From positions 1 through 48,487 of the forward strand of contig CASCUT010000010.1 in assembly GCA_949155365.1 (NCBI GenBank): DNA of 48,487 nt. Reading direction: 5' to 3'. Positions 1-9,839 of the stretch are shown piece by piece; the first letter of the stretch is position 1, and each line of letters starts with the position of its first letter. The stretch is from an uncultured Clostridia bacterium. Its GTDB lineage: Bacteria > Bacillota > Clostridia > TANB77 > CAG-508. Made by a program: the position numbers and the translations under genes. The notes beneath the pieces are model-generated. The model had not been told where the DNA came from, made no database searches, and saw nothing but the letters and a program-made list of their open reading frames with translations.

Positions 1-54
1 TACGTACGGTGGTGTGAGAGGGGAGAAATTCACTAAGAATTATCCTCTACTCGA
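1..54 (+). mobile_element. 3' end of a group II intron (domain V 3' strand and domain VI)
   Basis: The window opens with ACGTACGGT followed by GTGTGAGAGG, which matches the 3' strand of domain V of bacterial group II introns. It continues into a hairpin (AAATTC, loop, GAATT, then CCTCTACTCGAT) that fits domain VI with its bulged adenosine and the usual CTACTCGAT-type intron end at about position 54. The reverse transcriptase/maturase would lie upstream, outside the window. The assignment rests on motif memory, not on a covariance search. Confidence 0.7.
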
Positions 55-139
55 TAGGAAAAGAAAATAAATAATTTTATTTATTTCTATTCTCTTTTAT
101 GATAAAATACCGAAGAGGTATAAGTAAGGAGAGAGTTTA

Positions 140-1411
140 ATGAACGTAAAACAATATTTTAAAGAATTTTATCAAACCACAAGAAAACCAACGGTGAAAG
201 CAATGGAATACTTTATGGAGGAGTTAGGTCATCCAGAGAAAAAAGTAAAAATCATTCATGTTGCGGGGACAAATGGTAAAGGTAGTGTAACAGAAATGTT
301 AACGAATATTTTAGTGAAGAATGGATATCGTGTGGGAAAATATATGTCCCCTCATTTAATTGAGTATAATGAAAGAATTAGTGTCAATCATAAGCACATT
401 CGTGATGAAGAGATGATACAAATCATAGACGAAATAAAGGGAAAAATAGAGCATTATAATCAAATAAGTGATGAAAAGGTAACGCTTTTTGAACTATTAA
501 CAATCATGGCATTTGTATACTTTGCAAAGCAAGATTGTGACTTTGCTGTAATAGAAACAGGATTAGGAGGTTTATACGATTCGACCAATATTGTAGAGCC
601 GATGGTATCGATTATTACTTCGATAGGATATGACCATATGGCTATTTTAGGAAATACATTAGAAGAAATTGCAATACAAAAAGCAGGAATTATTAAGCAA
701 AATTCCAATACTGTTATGATGGAACAAAAAGAGTCAATTCAAAAAATAGTAGAAGACACATGCCAAGAGAAAAACAATATAGTAACAATCGTACAGAAAG
801 AAAACATAAAAAATAAAAGACAAGAAGGTGAAAATTCGATATTTGATTACAAAGGATACAAAGATATCAAATTAAATTTAAAAGGAGAAAAACAATTTGA
901 AAATGCAGTATTATGCTTAGAAACGATTGAAATAATAAAAAAGCAAGGATATGAAATTTCAAACCAGGCAATAAAAGAAGGGTTGGCTACGGTAATTCAT
1001 AGAGCACGATTTGAAACTTTGCAAGAAAATCCTAAAATCATCTATGATGGGGGGCATAATGAAGAAGCCATTTTAAATTTTACGAATACGGTGAATCGCT
1101 ATTATCTGAAAGAAGAAAAAATCTATATTGTATCCATATTAAAGACAAAAGATTATAAGGCAGTATTAAAACAGTTACTAAAAGATAAAACAGCTAGTTT
1201 TATTTTTACAACTGGAAATGATGAAACAAGATATGTATCAAGTGAAGAACTTTATCATACAGCAAAACAAATAAACAAGCAGGTAAATGCCGATCAAAAG
1301 AGTTTAACAGATGCAGTATCATATGTGAAAACACAAAAAGGAAAAATCATTTTTATAGTAGGAAGTTTTTATATTTATGAAGATGTAATAAAATTAGTGA
1401 AAGAAAATTAG
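140..1411 (+). CDS. folC: Folylpolyglutamate synthase / dihydrofolate synthase
   Basis: The protein adds glutamate to folates (and dihydropteroate) with ATP in the cytosolic folate pathway. The 423-residue length is normal for FolC. The Mur-ligase-type P-loop GTNGKGS sits at residues 43-49, the FolC-typical SPHLIEYNERI follows near residue 70, ETGLGG is at 139-144, and the C-terminal DGGHN motif (DGAHN in many homologues) is at 303-307. The start is supported by the ribosome site AAGGAGAG at about 126-133. The gene begins only 85 bases after the intron end. No folate neighbours are visible, so its operon context is unclear. The assignment is secure at family level; whether it is bifunctional cannot be read from sequence alone. 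Confidence 0.93.
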   Translation: MNVKQYFKEFYQTTRKPTVKAMEYFMEELGHPEKKVKIIHVAGTNGKGSVTEMLTNILVKNGYRVGKYMSPHLIEYNERISVNHKHIRDEEMIQIIDEIKGKIEHYNQISDEKVTLFELLTIMAFVYFAKQDCDFAVIETGLGGLYDSTNIVEPMVSIITSIGYDHMAILGNTLEEIAIQKAGIIKQNSNTVMMEQKESIQKIVEDTCQEKNNIVTIVQKENIKNKRQEGENSIFDYKGYKDIKLNLKGEKQFENAVLCLETIEIIKKQGYEISNQAIKEGLATVIHRARFETLQENPKIIYDGGHNEEAILNFTNTVNRYYLKEEKIYIVSILKTKDYKAVLKQLLKDKTASFIFTTGNDETRYVSSEELYHTAKQINKQVNADQKSLTDAVSYVKTQKGKIIFIVGSFYIYEDVIKLVKEN

Positions 1412-1553
1412 AAAAAGACATTGAAGCATACATAAAAAAGTATTACATTTCGGTAAAATTATAATAACTATACAGTCCGAATAATAACAGATAGAAAATT
1501 TTAAAAATTAGAATAGCAATGCCAATGTAAATAATACAGGAGGAAAGATATAT

Positions 1554-1649
1554 ATGACAGATCATTCAGGAGAACAATTAGGAAAAAATTTATTAAAAAT
1601 ATGCGAAGAAAATCCAAACAATTATTTTGTATTTTATTATATGATATAA
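1554..1649 (+). CDS. Possible 31-residue small protein
   Basis: A short frame starts with ATG behind a strong ribosome site (AGGAGGAAAG, 1539-1548) and encodes a mixed-charge peptide ending in FYYMI. It could be a real small protein or the surviving N-terminus of a decayed gene, because the stop falls where a longer protein might have continued. I do not recognise it. It lies 27 bases upstream of the next gene, in the same orientation. Confidence 0.3.
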   Translation: MTDHSGEQLGKNLLKICEENPNNYFVFYYMI

Positions 1650-1676
1650 TATAATACTCAAGGAAGAGGTGAATTT

Positions 1677-2210
1677 ATGAAAAATAAAACAAAACTATTG
1701 TTACTATTTCTTTTAATAATTGTATTATGCGTACCAATAATAACCATTGCAAGTACTAAAATAGGAATTTTAGTAACACAAGGGGATTCAATTAAAGAGA
1801 AGGAAAGACTATTAGAAGAAAAACAAGAATTTTTGAATAGTGATCAAATAGAAGAAAAATCAGCATATTATTTAGCAGAAGATTTAGAGTTAAAAAATAA
1901 ACTATCAGAAAAACAATTAGAAAATCAGCAAACACAAGAAAAAATAGAAAAAATAATTAATAAGTTTTATAAAGAAGAATATAATGAAATTAAACGAGAA
2001 GCTACTAACAGTGATGGAATTAAAGATGGAACTTTAAACTCTAATGAACCAGAAGCTAAACTTTATAATCTTATTATAAATATTATAGAAACAAAAGAAC
2101 TAGATTCAGAAGAGTTAAAAGTTTTAAAAGAATTTATAAGAGATAGCTCTAGCAATATTAAGGGAAATGATGAATTAAAACTAAAAATGCAGAAAGTTTA
2201 CCAGGATTAA
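1677..2210 (+). CDS. Membrane-anchored or secreted coiled-coil protein, unknown
   Basis: The 177-residue product has an N-terminal hydrophobic stretch (about residues 6-27) typical of a signal peptide or membrane anchor. A charged, glutamate/lysine-rich region (about 38-105) follows with the pattern of a coiled coil, and the remainder is helical and polar. No catalytic motif is visible. The start is set by AGGAAGAGGTGA at 1661-1672. No terminator is visible between it and the next gene 157 bases downstream. Function unknown; an extracytoplasmic structural or regulatory role is only a guess. Confidence 0.7.
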   Translation: MKNKTKLLLLFLLIIVLCVPIITIASTKIGILVTQGDSIKEKERLLEEKQEFLNSDQIEEKSAYYLAEDLELKNKLSEKQLENQQTQEKIEKIINKFYKEEYNEIKREATNSDGIKDGTLNSNEPEAKLYNLIINIIETKELDSEELKVLKEFIRDSSSNIKGNDELKLKMQKVYQD

Positions 2211-2367
2211 AGCATTATATAAATTGGTAAAGTGAAATAGAATTAGTGTAAAAAATCAAGATAACGTCTTGAAGTAGACAGAAATGTGTGATAAAATAAT
2301 ATCGAATTTCGGCAAGGTACGAAAGGATACTAACATAACTCTAACACAAATGTAAGGAGGAAAGAAA

Positions 2368-2685
2368 ATGGAACGATTAGAAAAAGGTAACTACAAACTT
2401 CCAAATTGGAGCATGGAAGCTCGGTGTACTGGTAATGGATGGGGGCAGAAGAAAAAACCGTGCTATGGAAAGTGGAAATTAGAAGATGGTGACATCTTGA
2501 AAAGAGTGACTAGTGAAACAACATATTATGGCTTCATATGCCCAGATTGCCACTGCTTTACAGAGCTTGACAGCGAAAAGATACCACTCGAAGTGAGAGA
2601 ATATTGTCCACAAGTTGCTGCCCGAGGCTCAGATCATTACGAAAAACTTACAGACGAAGAAAAGAAATTAAGTGAAGTTCTTTAA
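2368..2685 (+). CDS. Small zinc-ribbon-like protein, possibly acquired
   Basis: The 105-residue protein carries four well-placed cysteines: Cys20 in RCTGNGWG, Cys33 in KKPCYG, and the CPDC pair near residues 58-61. This resembles small mobile-element proteins with a CTGxGNGGGGC...CPxC zinc ribbon. It has a strong ribosome site (AAGGAGG, 2353-2359). Base composition is visibly higher in G+C than its neighbours, and it uses GCC, CCG and one in-frame CGG (2422-2424, read as Arg19), unlike native genes here, which suggests transfer. A rho-independent terminator follows immediately. The biochemical role is unknown. Confidence 0.65.
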   Translation: MERLEKGNYKLPNWSMEARCTGNGWGQKKKPCYGKWKLEDGDILKRVTSETTYYGFICPDCHCFTELDSEKIPLEVREYCPQVAARGSDHYEKLTDEEKKLSEVL

Positions 2686-2748
2686 CTGTGAAAATAAAAA
2701 CGAAGTGAATTTTGAAGAAAGATTTGCTTCGTTTTTTATTTTCAGCAG
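2686..2748 (+). terminator. Rho-independent terminator
   Basis: The arm AAAATAAAAACGAAG (2691-2705) pairs with CTTCGTTTTTTATTTT (2727-2742), and the outer CTG/CAG bases extend the stem. It directly follows the zinc-ribbon gene and separates it from the two-component operon. Confidence 0.75.
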
Positions 2749-2758
2749 ATGAAAATCC

Positions 2759-2812
2759 TTACAAAAAACTTACATCTTTAGAATTGTCATGACGTGCTAT
2801 CCATGATAAAAT
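2759..2812 (+). promoter_or_regulatory. Promoter of the two-component operon with two TTACA boxes
   Basis: A sigma-A-type promoter is visible: TTGTCA at 2784-2789, a 17-base spacer and TAAAAT at 2807-2812. Just upstream are two direct copies of TTACA, at 2759-2763 and 2770-2774, exactly 11 bases apart and so on one DNA face. This is the architecture of PhoP/OmpR-family boxes. The same box recurs at 5584-5687, so autoregulation by the encoded response regulator is likely but inferred. Confidence 0.65.
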
Positions 2813-2830
2813 AAAAAAGAGGAGAGTACG

Positions 2831-3481
2831 ATGTCAAAAATATTAATTGTAGAAGATGAAATTAATATATCAAAATTAATTCAAGATACCTTAAGCCTAG
2901 CAAACTACGAATATGATTGTAGCTTTGACGGAGAAGAGGCAATGAAAAAGATAGGGGAAAATTCTTATGATATGATTTTACTGGATATCATGTTACCAAA
3001 GTTAGATGGATATGAAATTGTAAAAAATATAGAAGATAGCAATGTTCCTGTCATTTTTCTATCTGCTAAAAATGATGTAAGTAGTATTGTAAAAGGACTA
3101 AAATTGGGAGCACAAGATTATATGACAAAACCGTTTGAACCATTAGAGTTACTTGCTAGAATTGAACTTAGAATAAAAAAGAAAGAAAAAACAGAATATC
3201 AAATAGGCGATATAAGAGTAGAAATAGATACTAGGACAGTCTATAAAGGAAAAGAAATCGTATATCTAGCACCAAAAGAGTATGAATTGTTTTTACTATT
3301 AGTAAAGAATAAAAATAAAGTGTTAACGAGAGATGTAATTTTAAATGAAGTATGGGAAATTAACGCGGAAATAGAAACGAGAACGGTAGATTACCATATT
3401 CAGCAATTAAGAAGAAAACTAGAATTAAAAGATAAAATTGTAACGGTCAATAAAATAGGATATCGATTAAAAGGAGAGTAA
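2831..3481 (+). CDS. OmpR/PhoB-family response regulator
   Basis: The 216-residue protein has a receiver domain (about 1-115) with acidic pocket Glu8/Asp9, phospho-acceptor Asp52 in LLDIMLP, Ser78 in FLSAK and Lys100 in MTKPF. An OmpR-type winged-helix DNA-binding domain (about 125-216) follows, ending in TVNKIGYRLKG. It is the cytosolic output partner of the histidine kinase that starts two bases after its stop. The promoter region contains phased TTACA boxes, suggesting autoregulation. It resembles PhoP/WalR-type regulators, but the exact orthology and stimulus are not determinable here. Confidence 0.9.
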   Translation: MSKILIVEDEINISKLIQDTLSLANYEYDCSFDGEEAMKKIGENSYDMILLDIMLPKLDGYEIVKNIEDSNVPVIFLSAKNDVSSIVKGLKLGAQDYMTKPFEPLELLARIELRIKKKEKTEYQIGDIRVEIDTRTVYKGKEIVYLAPKEYELFLLLVKNKNKVLTRDVILNEVWEINAEIETRTVDYHIQQLRRKLELKDKIVTVNKIGYRLKGE

Positions 3482-3483
3482 AA

Positions 3484-4885
3484 ATGCAATTTGGTCAAAA
3501 GATTTTCTTGATGTCATTTGTCTTAATTATCATTGCCATTAATGCGATGGGAATTAGTATGATTAATCATAACTATGAGTCAAATATAGAAAAAGAAATA
3601 GATAAAAATATGCTTCAAATTAATAATATTATGGCAGAAGTAGAAAATGGAATTGATAATTTATCTCATATTGGAAATATCTATTTGAAGAATGAGGTTC
3701 ATATGGAATATTACCAAGAAGGAAAAAAATTATACACCAATTTTAAAACAGAATACCCACGGAATAGAAGACAAATTGTTGACAGAGGAAGATAAAATGA
3801 CAGAAGAAGAGCTCTACAAAATAGAATCTCAATTATATGGAATAGGGGAAAATTACATTACGAGTTATATTGAAAATGATAAATTATTTATGAAAATGAG
3901 AAAAAATGCACAAGTAGTGGTTACGTTATCTGATATTTCAGAAGTAAACCATACAAGACAAGAACAAATTGATTATTTTATTAAATTAAGTTTGGCAAGT
4001 TCTTTTCTAATAGCACTCGTATTATCCTTTAGTGTGGGATTTTTAACAAAGAAAATAAAACACTTAAATAAAGTAGTAAAAGAAGTAGAAAAGGGAAATT
4101 ATGAGGTAAAAGTAAAGAAATTAGGAAACGATGAAATTGGAAGAGTAGGAAAGAGTTTTAATGAAATGACAAAGGCAGTACAAGAAAATATCGTAAGAAT
4201 ACAAGAAGTAGCAGAAAATAGAAAGAAATTTATTGGAAATTTAACACATGAAATTAGAACCCCATTGACTTCGATTGTGGGATATTCTAGTCTAATTAAA
4301 AACAGAAAAGTAAAAGAACCACAAGTAATCTTGCAATATTGTGATAAAATTTATGAAGAAGGAAAGTACATTGAACAAATATCACAAAAGTTAATGGATT
4401 TATTAGTATTAGAAAATACTAGTGTGGAACTAGAAAGAATAAATTTATCAAATGAAATGCAGAAGATAATAGAGGAATTGCAATTCCAATTTCCAGAAGT
4501 ACGTTTTGAACAAGAAATAGCAAAAGACGTGCAGTCAGATGTGGATAAAATATTAGTAAAATCGTTACTATTAAATTTGGTAAAGAATGCAATCAAAGCA
4601 TATGAAACTTCACCGATTGTTCGAATTGAGTTATCCAAAAACAAAGAGATAAGAGTGATAGATTATGGAAAAGGAATTCCAAAAGAAGAAATAGAAAAAA
4701 TTAAAGAACCATTTTATACTTTAAGTAAAGATAGAAATCGAAGTTTTTCTGGCATGGGATTAGGGCTTCCTTTATGTATTAAGATAGTAGAAGCACATAG
4801 GGGAAGTTTAGAAATCGAAAGTAAAGAAAAGATAGGTACTAAAATTATCATAAAATTAGGAGAAGAAAATGAAGGGATTTTTTAG
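3484..4885 (+). CDS. Sensor histidine kinase, read through a +1 shift at CGG
   Basis: The conceptual product is 466 residues: a membrane helix (about 8-25), an extracytoplasmic domain, a second helix, HAMP, HisKA with His255 in LTHEIRTP, and a HATPase domain with LVKNAIKAY, DYGKGIP and GMGLGLP. The reading frame is interrupted after 92 residues. The zero frame meets CGG at 3760-3762; dropping the C gives GGA ATA GAA and the rest of the kinase in the +1 frame. Without the shift only a 103-residue fragment with one membrane helix is made. The same CGG signature interrupts five other genes in this window, so I annotate one gene, not a pseudogene. It pairs with the upstream regulator and overlaps the next gene by 17 bases. 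Confidence 0.85.
3760..3762 (+). other. CGG frameshift site 1 (sensor kinase)
   Basis: The zero frame reads TAC CCA CGG AAT; the kinase continues if CCA is followed by GGA ATA GAA in the +1 frame. The extra C falls exactly on a codon boundary before a glycine codon. The site lies in the poorly conserved sensor domain, so conservation of the glycine cannot be judged. Confidence 0.75.
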
Positions 4886-5579
4886 GTTTATCGTACTGAT
4901 GGCAATTATCATTATCATTTATTTGGTCATTATGTTTCAAATGGACCATTTTGTTAAAAATCACAATGGGGAATTAAAAAGACAATTAAATCCCTATTAT
5001 AAATACAAAGATAATCAAAGCGTATTTTCTAAGTTAAGTACGCTACATACTACCAAAGAGCAAATTTCAGATCATCACATAGAAGTGATTCAAAATAATA
5101 AAATTGTGAAACATATCTTGCAAGAGATAGAAGGAGTAAAAGAAAACCAAATTGGTGGATATCTTGAAAAATTAAGAGAAGATGGTGAAATTTGTGTTTT
5201 GGAAGGAAATATTGTTCAGATTGCAACAGGTAGTTATGGACTAGCTTTTAGCATGGACGGAAATGATATCGCATATGAATTAGTAAGGGAATTTGATGAC
5301 AATCGATATTGGGAAGCAATCAAGATTACGCAAGAGGATAAAGATGATATTTATCAAAAGATAACAGAAAAATTAGAGACATTAGGAGTAACGGAAAAGT
5401 TTGAGTTTGAACCAGAAACGATTTATATCAAATATTATAATGGAAGATTAGCGGATTGGGATGGCGAAATTTATGTAGTAGAAGACACCAAACACCACAT
5501 TAAAATTGAAATGGAATTACCAAGTTATCAAATTGTAAATATGCAAATTGGTTTTGAGTATTTTTTACCAAGGGCATAA
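4869..5579 (+). CDS. Membrane-anchored protein of the two-component operon, unknown
   Basis: This 236-residue protein starts inside the last 17 bases of the kinase gene, so the two are translationally coupled. A single N-terminal membrane helix (about 5-24) is followed by a soluble extracytoplasmic region of mixed sequence with no recognised catalytic motif. Its place in the operon suggests an accessory or signal-modulating role for the kinase, comparable in position only to the YycH/YycI-type partners of WalK. I cannot assign it to a named family. The terminal region is followed at once by the second set of TTACA boxes. Confidence 0.75.
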   Translation: MKGFFRFIVLMAIIIIIYLVIMFQMDHFVKNHNGELKRQLNPYYKYKDNQSVFSKLSTLHTTKEQISDHHIEVIQNNKIVKHILQEIEGVKENQIGGYLEKLREDGEICVLEGNIVQIATGSYGLAFSMDGNDIAYELVREFDDNRYWEAIKITQEDKDDIYQKITEKLETLGVTEKFEFEPETIYIKYYNGRLADWDGEIYVVEDTKHHIKIEMELPSYQIVNMQIGFEYFLPRA

Positions 5580-5583
5580 ACCC

Positions 5584-5732
5584 TTACAATTTACTTACAA
5601 CTAATTTACAGAAAATTGATTGAAAAAACAAGAGAAAAACAATATCCTTTAAGAAAGAAATGTAAGAAAGTGTTAAGAATTATGTAAGTACTTTTTAATA
5701 CATTCTTTCTTTTCGTTTTATACAATAAAACG
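5584..5732 (+). promoter_or_regulatory. Phased TTACA boxes and promoter region of the FemAB-type gene
   Basis: Three direct TTACA copies lie at 5584-5588, 5595-5599 and 5606-5610, each 11 bases apart. On the opposite strand TTACA (as TGTAA) lies at 5661-5665 and 5683-5687, exactly 22 bases apart, with a degenerate GTTAA at 5672-5676 between them. A -10-like TACAAT (5721-5726) sits inside the palindrome CGTTTTAT/ATAAAACG (5714-5732), and no good -35 is present, which suits an activated promoter. Binding of the neighbouring regulator is inferred. Confidence 0.6.
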
Positions 5733-5748
5733 TAGGAGGATAGGAAAA

Positions 5749-6777
5749 ATGAAAACAATAGAAGAATATGAAGAATTTATAAGAAAAGAAGAATTATGTG
5801 ATTTTCAACAATCTGTTAAATGGGGAAAGGTAAAAGAATTTTGGAAGAATGAAACGATTCTATTGCAAGATAAAGAAGAAAATATAGTAGCAACCATGAG
5901 TATTTTAATTCGCAAGATTCCTTTCTTTGGAAATCTTATGTATGTACCAAGAGGACCAATTGGAAACATTCATCAGGAAATAATCTTGAAAGAGTTAACA
6001 GAGAAAATGAGGGAAATAGCAAAACAATATAAGGCATTTGTTATTATTATAGAGCCAAATGTAAAAAAAGAAGATAAAGTATTTGAAGAATTAGCAAAGA
6101 AATTAGGATATAAAATTAACAGTAAAGCAATCAAATTTGACCAAGAAATACAAGCAAGACACAATTTTCGATTAGATTTACAAAACAAAACAGAGGAAGA
6201 AGTCTTTGCACAATTTGCTTCTAAGACAAGATACAATGTGAGACTAGCTATAAGAAAAGGAGTAAGAGTAGAAGAAAAAAATAAAGAAGGCATAGAAGAA
6301 TTTTATAAGTTAATGCAAGAAACCGGTAAGAGAGATAATTTTAGGACGAGACCAAAAGAATATTTCGAAACTATTTTGAAAGAGTTTCCAGAAGAAAGCA
6401 AAATCTACATTGCTTACTATGAAGATAAACCGCTAGCCACCATTATGCCAATGTTATATGGAAATAAAATGTGGTATTTATATGGAGCAAGTTCCAATGA
6501 ACATAGAAATCGAATGCCAACTTATTTATTACAATGGGAAATGATAAAACTAGCGATAAAACATCATTGTCATATTTATGACTTCAGAGGAGTGTCGATG
6601 GAACGAGGGGAAGAAGATGGATTATATCGTTTCAAAAAGGGATTTGGTGGTGAGTTTGTAGAATTAATTGGTGAGATATACATTCCATTTAAACCAATTA
6701 AATATGCTTTTTATAAAATAGCGAAAAAGGCATTTTGCAATTTGCGATATGCTATTTATAAAATCAAAGAGAAATAA
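5749..6777 (+). CDS. FemAB-family peptidoglycan bridge aminoacyltransferase
   Basis: The 342-residue protein belongs to the FemABX family, which adds amino acids from aminoacyl-tRNA to the peptide side chain of lipid-linked peptidoglycan precursors at the cytosolic membrane face. Visible signatures are FQQSVKWGKVK near residue 19, the GNAT-like segment YVPRGPIG (about 65-72), ASKTRYNVRLAIRKG (about 158-172), LYGASSNEHRN and YDFRGVSM with FKKGFGG near the C-terminus. The start follows a strong site (TAGGAGGAT). Its upstream region carries the TTACA boxes seen before the two-component operon, hinting that the system adjusts wall structure. The amino acid transferred is unknown. Confidence 0.87.
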   Translation: MKTIEEYEEFIRKEELCDFQQSVKWGKVKEFWKNETILLQDKEENIVATMSILIRKIPFFGNLMYVPRGPIGNIHQEIILKELTEKMREIAKQYKAFVIIIEPNVKKEDKVFEELAKKLGYKINSKAIKFDQEIQARHNFRLDLQNKTEEEVFAQFASKTRYNVRLAIRKGVRVEEKNKEGIEEFYKLMQETGKRDNFRTRPKEYFETILKEFPEESKIYIAYYEDKPLATIMPMLYGNKMWYLYGASSNEHRNRMPTYLLQWEMIKLAIKHHCHIYDFRGVSMERGEEDGLYRFKKGFGGEFVELIGEIYIPFKPIKYAFYKIAKKAFCNLRYAIYKIKEK

Positions 6778-6798
6778 TGAATAGGAACTATTTTAATA

Positions 6799-6994
6799 TT
6801 GACTTAAGAAGAAAAAATGATAGTATAGGATACATAATCTGATTTTGTAATACTACTAGCTAATCTATATGAAGAAGAAGCAAGAACTTTGGTTAGAGAT
6901 ATCCTTGAGAATGACTTAGAAAGTTCTGAATTTTATTTTTAAAACGATAACAAAAAATCCCTTTATTACTGGTTAAGAGATAAAGGGATTTTTT
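6799..6994 (+). ncRNA. Candidate small RNA (promoter to terminator, no gene between)
   Basis: TTGACT (6799-6804) and TAGTAT (6821-6826), separated by 16 bases, form a plausible promoter. A perfect 15-bp terminator at 6952-6994 lies about 125 bases downstream. No frame with a start codon and ribosome site lies between; one start-less frame ending at about 6942 could be a gene remnant. The transcript would be about 160 nucleotides. Expression is not shown. Confidence 0.3.
6952..6994 (+). terminator. Strong rho-independent terminator
   Basis: AAAAAATCCCTTTAT (6952-6966) pairs perfectly with ATAAAGGGATTTTTT (6980-6994) around a 13-base loop. It ends transcription from the FemAB-type gene or from the candidate small RNA and insulates groESL. 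Being symmetric, it could act on both strands. Confidence 0.85.
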
Positions 6995-7071
6995 GGCATA
7001 AAGGAAGAGAGAAGCACATATCAATAGAAAGAGACATTTTGTGAAAAGTATGTGAATTTTAAAAAATAGTA

Positions 7072-7128
7072 TTGACATTTTGCATGATTGGGTATAAATT
7101 ATTAGCAGTCTCGAACAAGGACTGCTAA
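7072..7128 (+). promoter_or_regulatory. groESL promoter with CIRCE operator
   Basis: TTGACA (7072-7077) and TATAAA (7093-7098) form the promoter. The inverted repeat TTAGCAGTC (7102-7110), nine bases, GACTGCTAA (7120-7128) is a CIRCE element with a symmetric C-to-G change from the consensus TTAGCACTC/GAGTGCTAA. CIRCE is the binding site of the heat-shock repressor HrcA. It overlaps the expected transcription start. Confidence 0.93.
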
Positions 7129-7164
7129 TTTCAAATTAGGAAAAAAACAAAATTAAGGAGGTAA

Positions 7165-7440
<276 letters not shown>

Positions 7441-7475
7441 GTGGATTGCTTGAGCAAAAGCAAAAGATAGAAGAT

Positions 7476-9209
<1,734 letters not shown>

Positions 9210-9214
9210 AATAA

Positions 9215-9250
9215 AAAAGAAAGTTCAAAAATAGAACTTTCTTTTATTTT
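9215..9250 (+). terminator. Terminator of groESL
   Basis: AAAAGAAAGTTC (9215-9226) pairs with GAACTTTCTTTT (9234-9245), followed by ATTTT. It lies six bases after the groEL stop. Confidence 0.85.
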
Positions 9251-9455
9251 TTAGAAAAGTAAAAAATATTACTTCAAATTAAGCTATAAAGCATATCTAA
9301 AATTAATTTTTTTAGCTCAATTTAAAGTATTGGTACAGGGAGTACCCAATAAAGCATTCTTAATGGAAGAAAAGATAGAAAGAGAAGGAAGTGTAAAGGT
9401 AAGCATAATAAATAAAATTTAGAAATAAAAAATAGAAAACTTTTTTTAAAAACAC
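9251..9455. other. Gene-free stretch before the pheST leader
   Basis: The stretch is AT-rich and has no supportable gene. A frame without a start codon runs from about 9254 to a TAG near 9420 and ends in a fairly protein-like, charged sequence. It may be the remnant of a lost gene or chance. A short imperfect stem (TTGGTAC/GTACCCAA) lies near 9330-9350. Confidence 0.4.
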
Positions 9456-9481
9456 TTGTAAACAAAAGAAAAATATGGTAA

Positions 9482-9766
9482 TATAATAGTTAGTAAAATA
9501 AAGATTCGAAGAAAAAGCAAAGTAAGGAATAGAACAAATATAGAAAAGAGAGAGAGGTTACCTAGCTGAAAGCCAATCCTATATTCTATGACTGAAATTT
9601 CACTTTTGAGAACTATTTTTGAAATAAATTACTAAAAGTAGAAAATAGCGTATTCCTGCGTTAAAGGAAAATAAGGTTAATATGTACAAAATGTATTAAC
9701 AAATTTAGGTGGTACCACGAAAGTTAAGCAATTCGTCCTATATATAAGGACAGAATTGCTTTTTTG
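9482..9766 (+). ncRNA. T-box riboswitch for pheS-pheT with its promoter -10 box
   Basis: A TATAAT (9482-9487) precedes the leader. Stem I ends with TGAAATTTCAC, a typical specifier-loop context, with UUC (9599-9601) as the phenylalanine specifier. The T-box sequence AGGTGGTACCACG is at 9707-9719, and the terminator stem AGCAATTC...GAATTGCT with a run of T covers about 9727-9766. Uncharged tRNA-Phe would favour the antiterminator and switch on pheST. Family and position agree, so the call is strong. Confidence 0.93.
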
Positions 9767-9839
9767 ATGGAAAAAGGAAATACATCTAGTTTGTTAAACA
9801 GAAAGCAAAATAAAAAAGAGATGGAAGGAGAAAACAAAA

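Noticed and set aside
3723-3729. The run of seven A in the sensor kinase as the frameshift position
   Set aside because: Shifting there would also join the frames, but it gives a less natural sequence than the CGG site 30 bases on, which matches the pattern in five other genes.
9254-9420. A small gene between groEL and the T-box
   Set aside because: The frame lacks a start codon and ribosome site over most of its length, so I list it only as a possible remnant.
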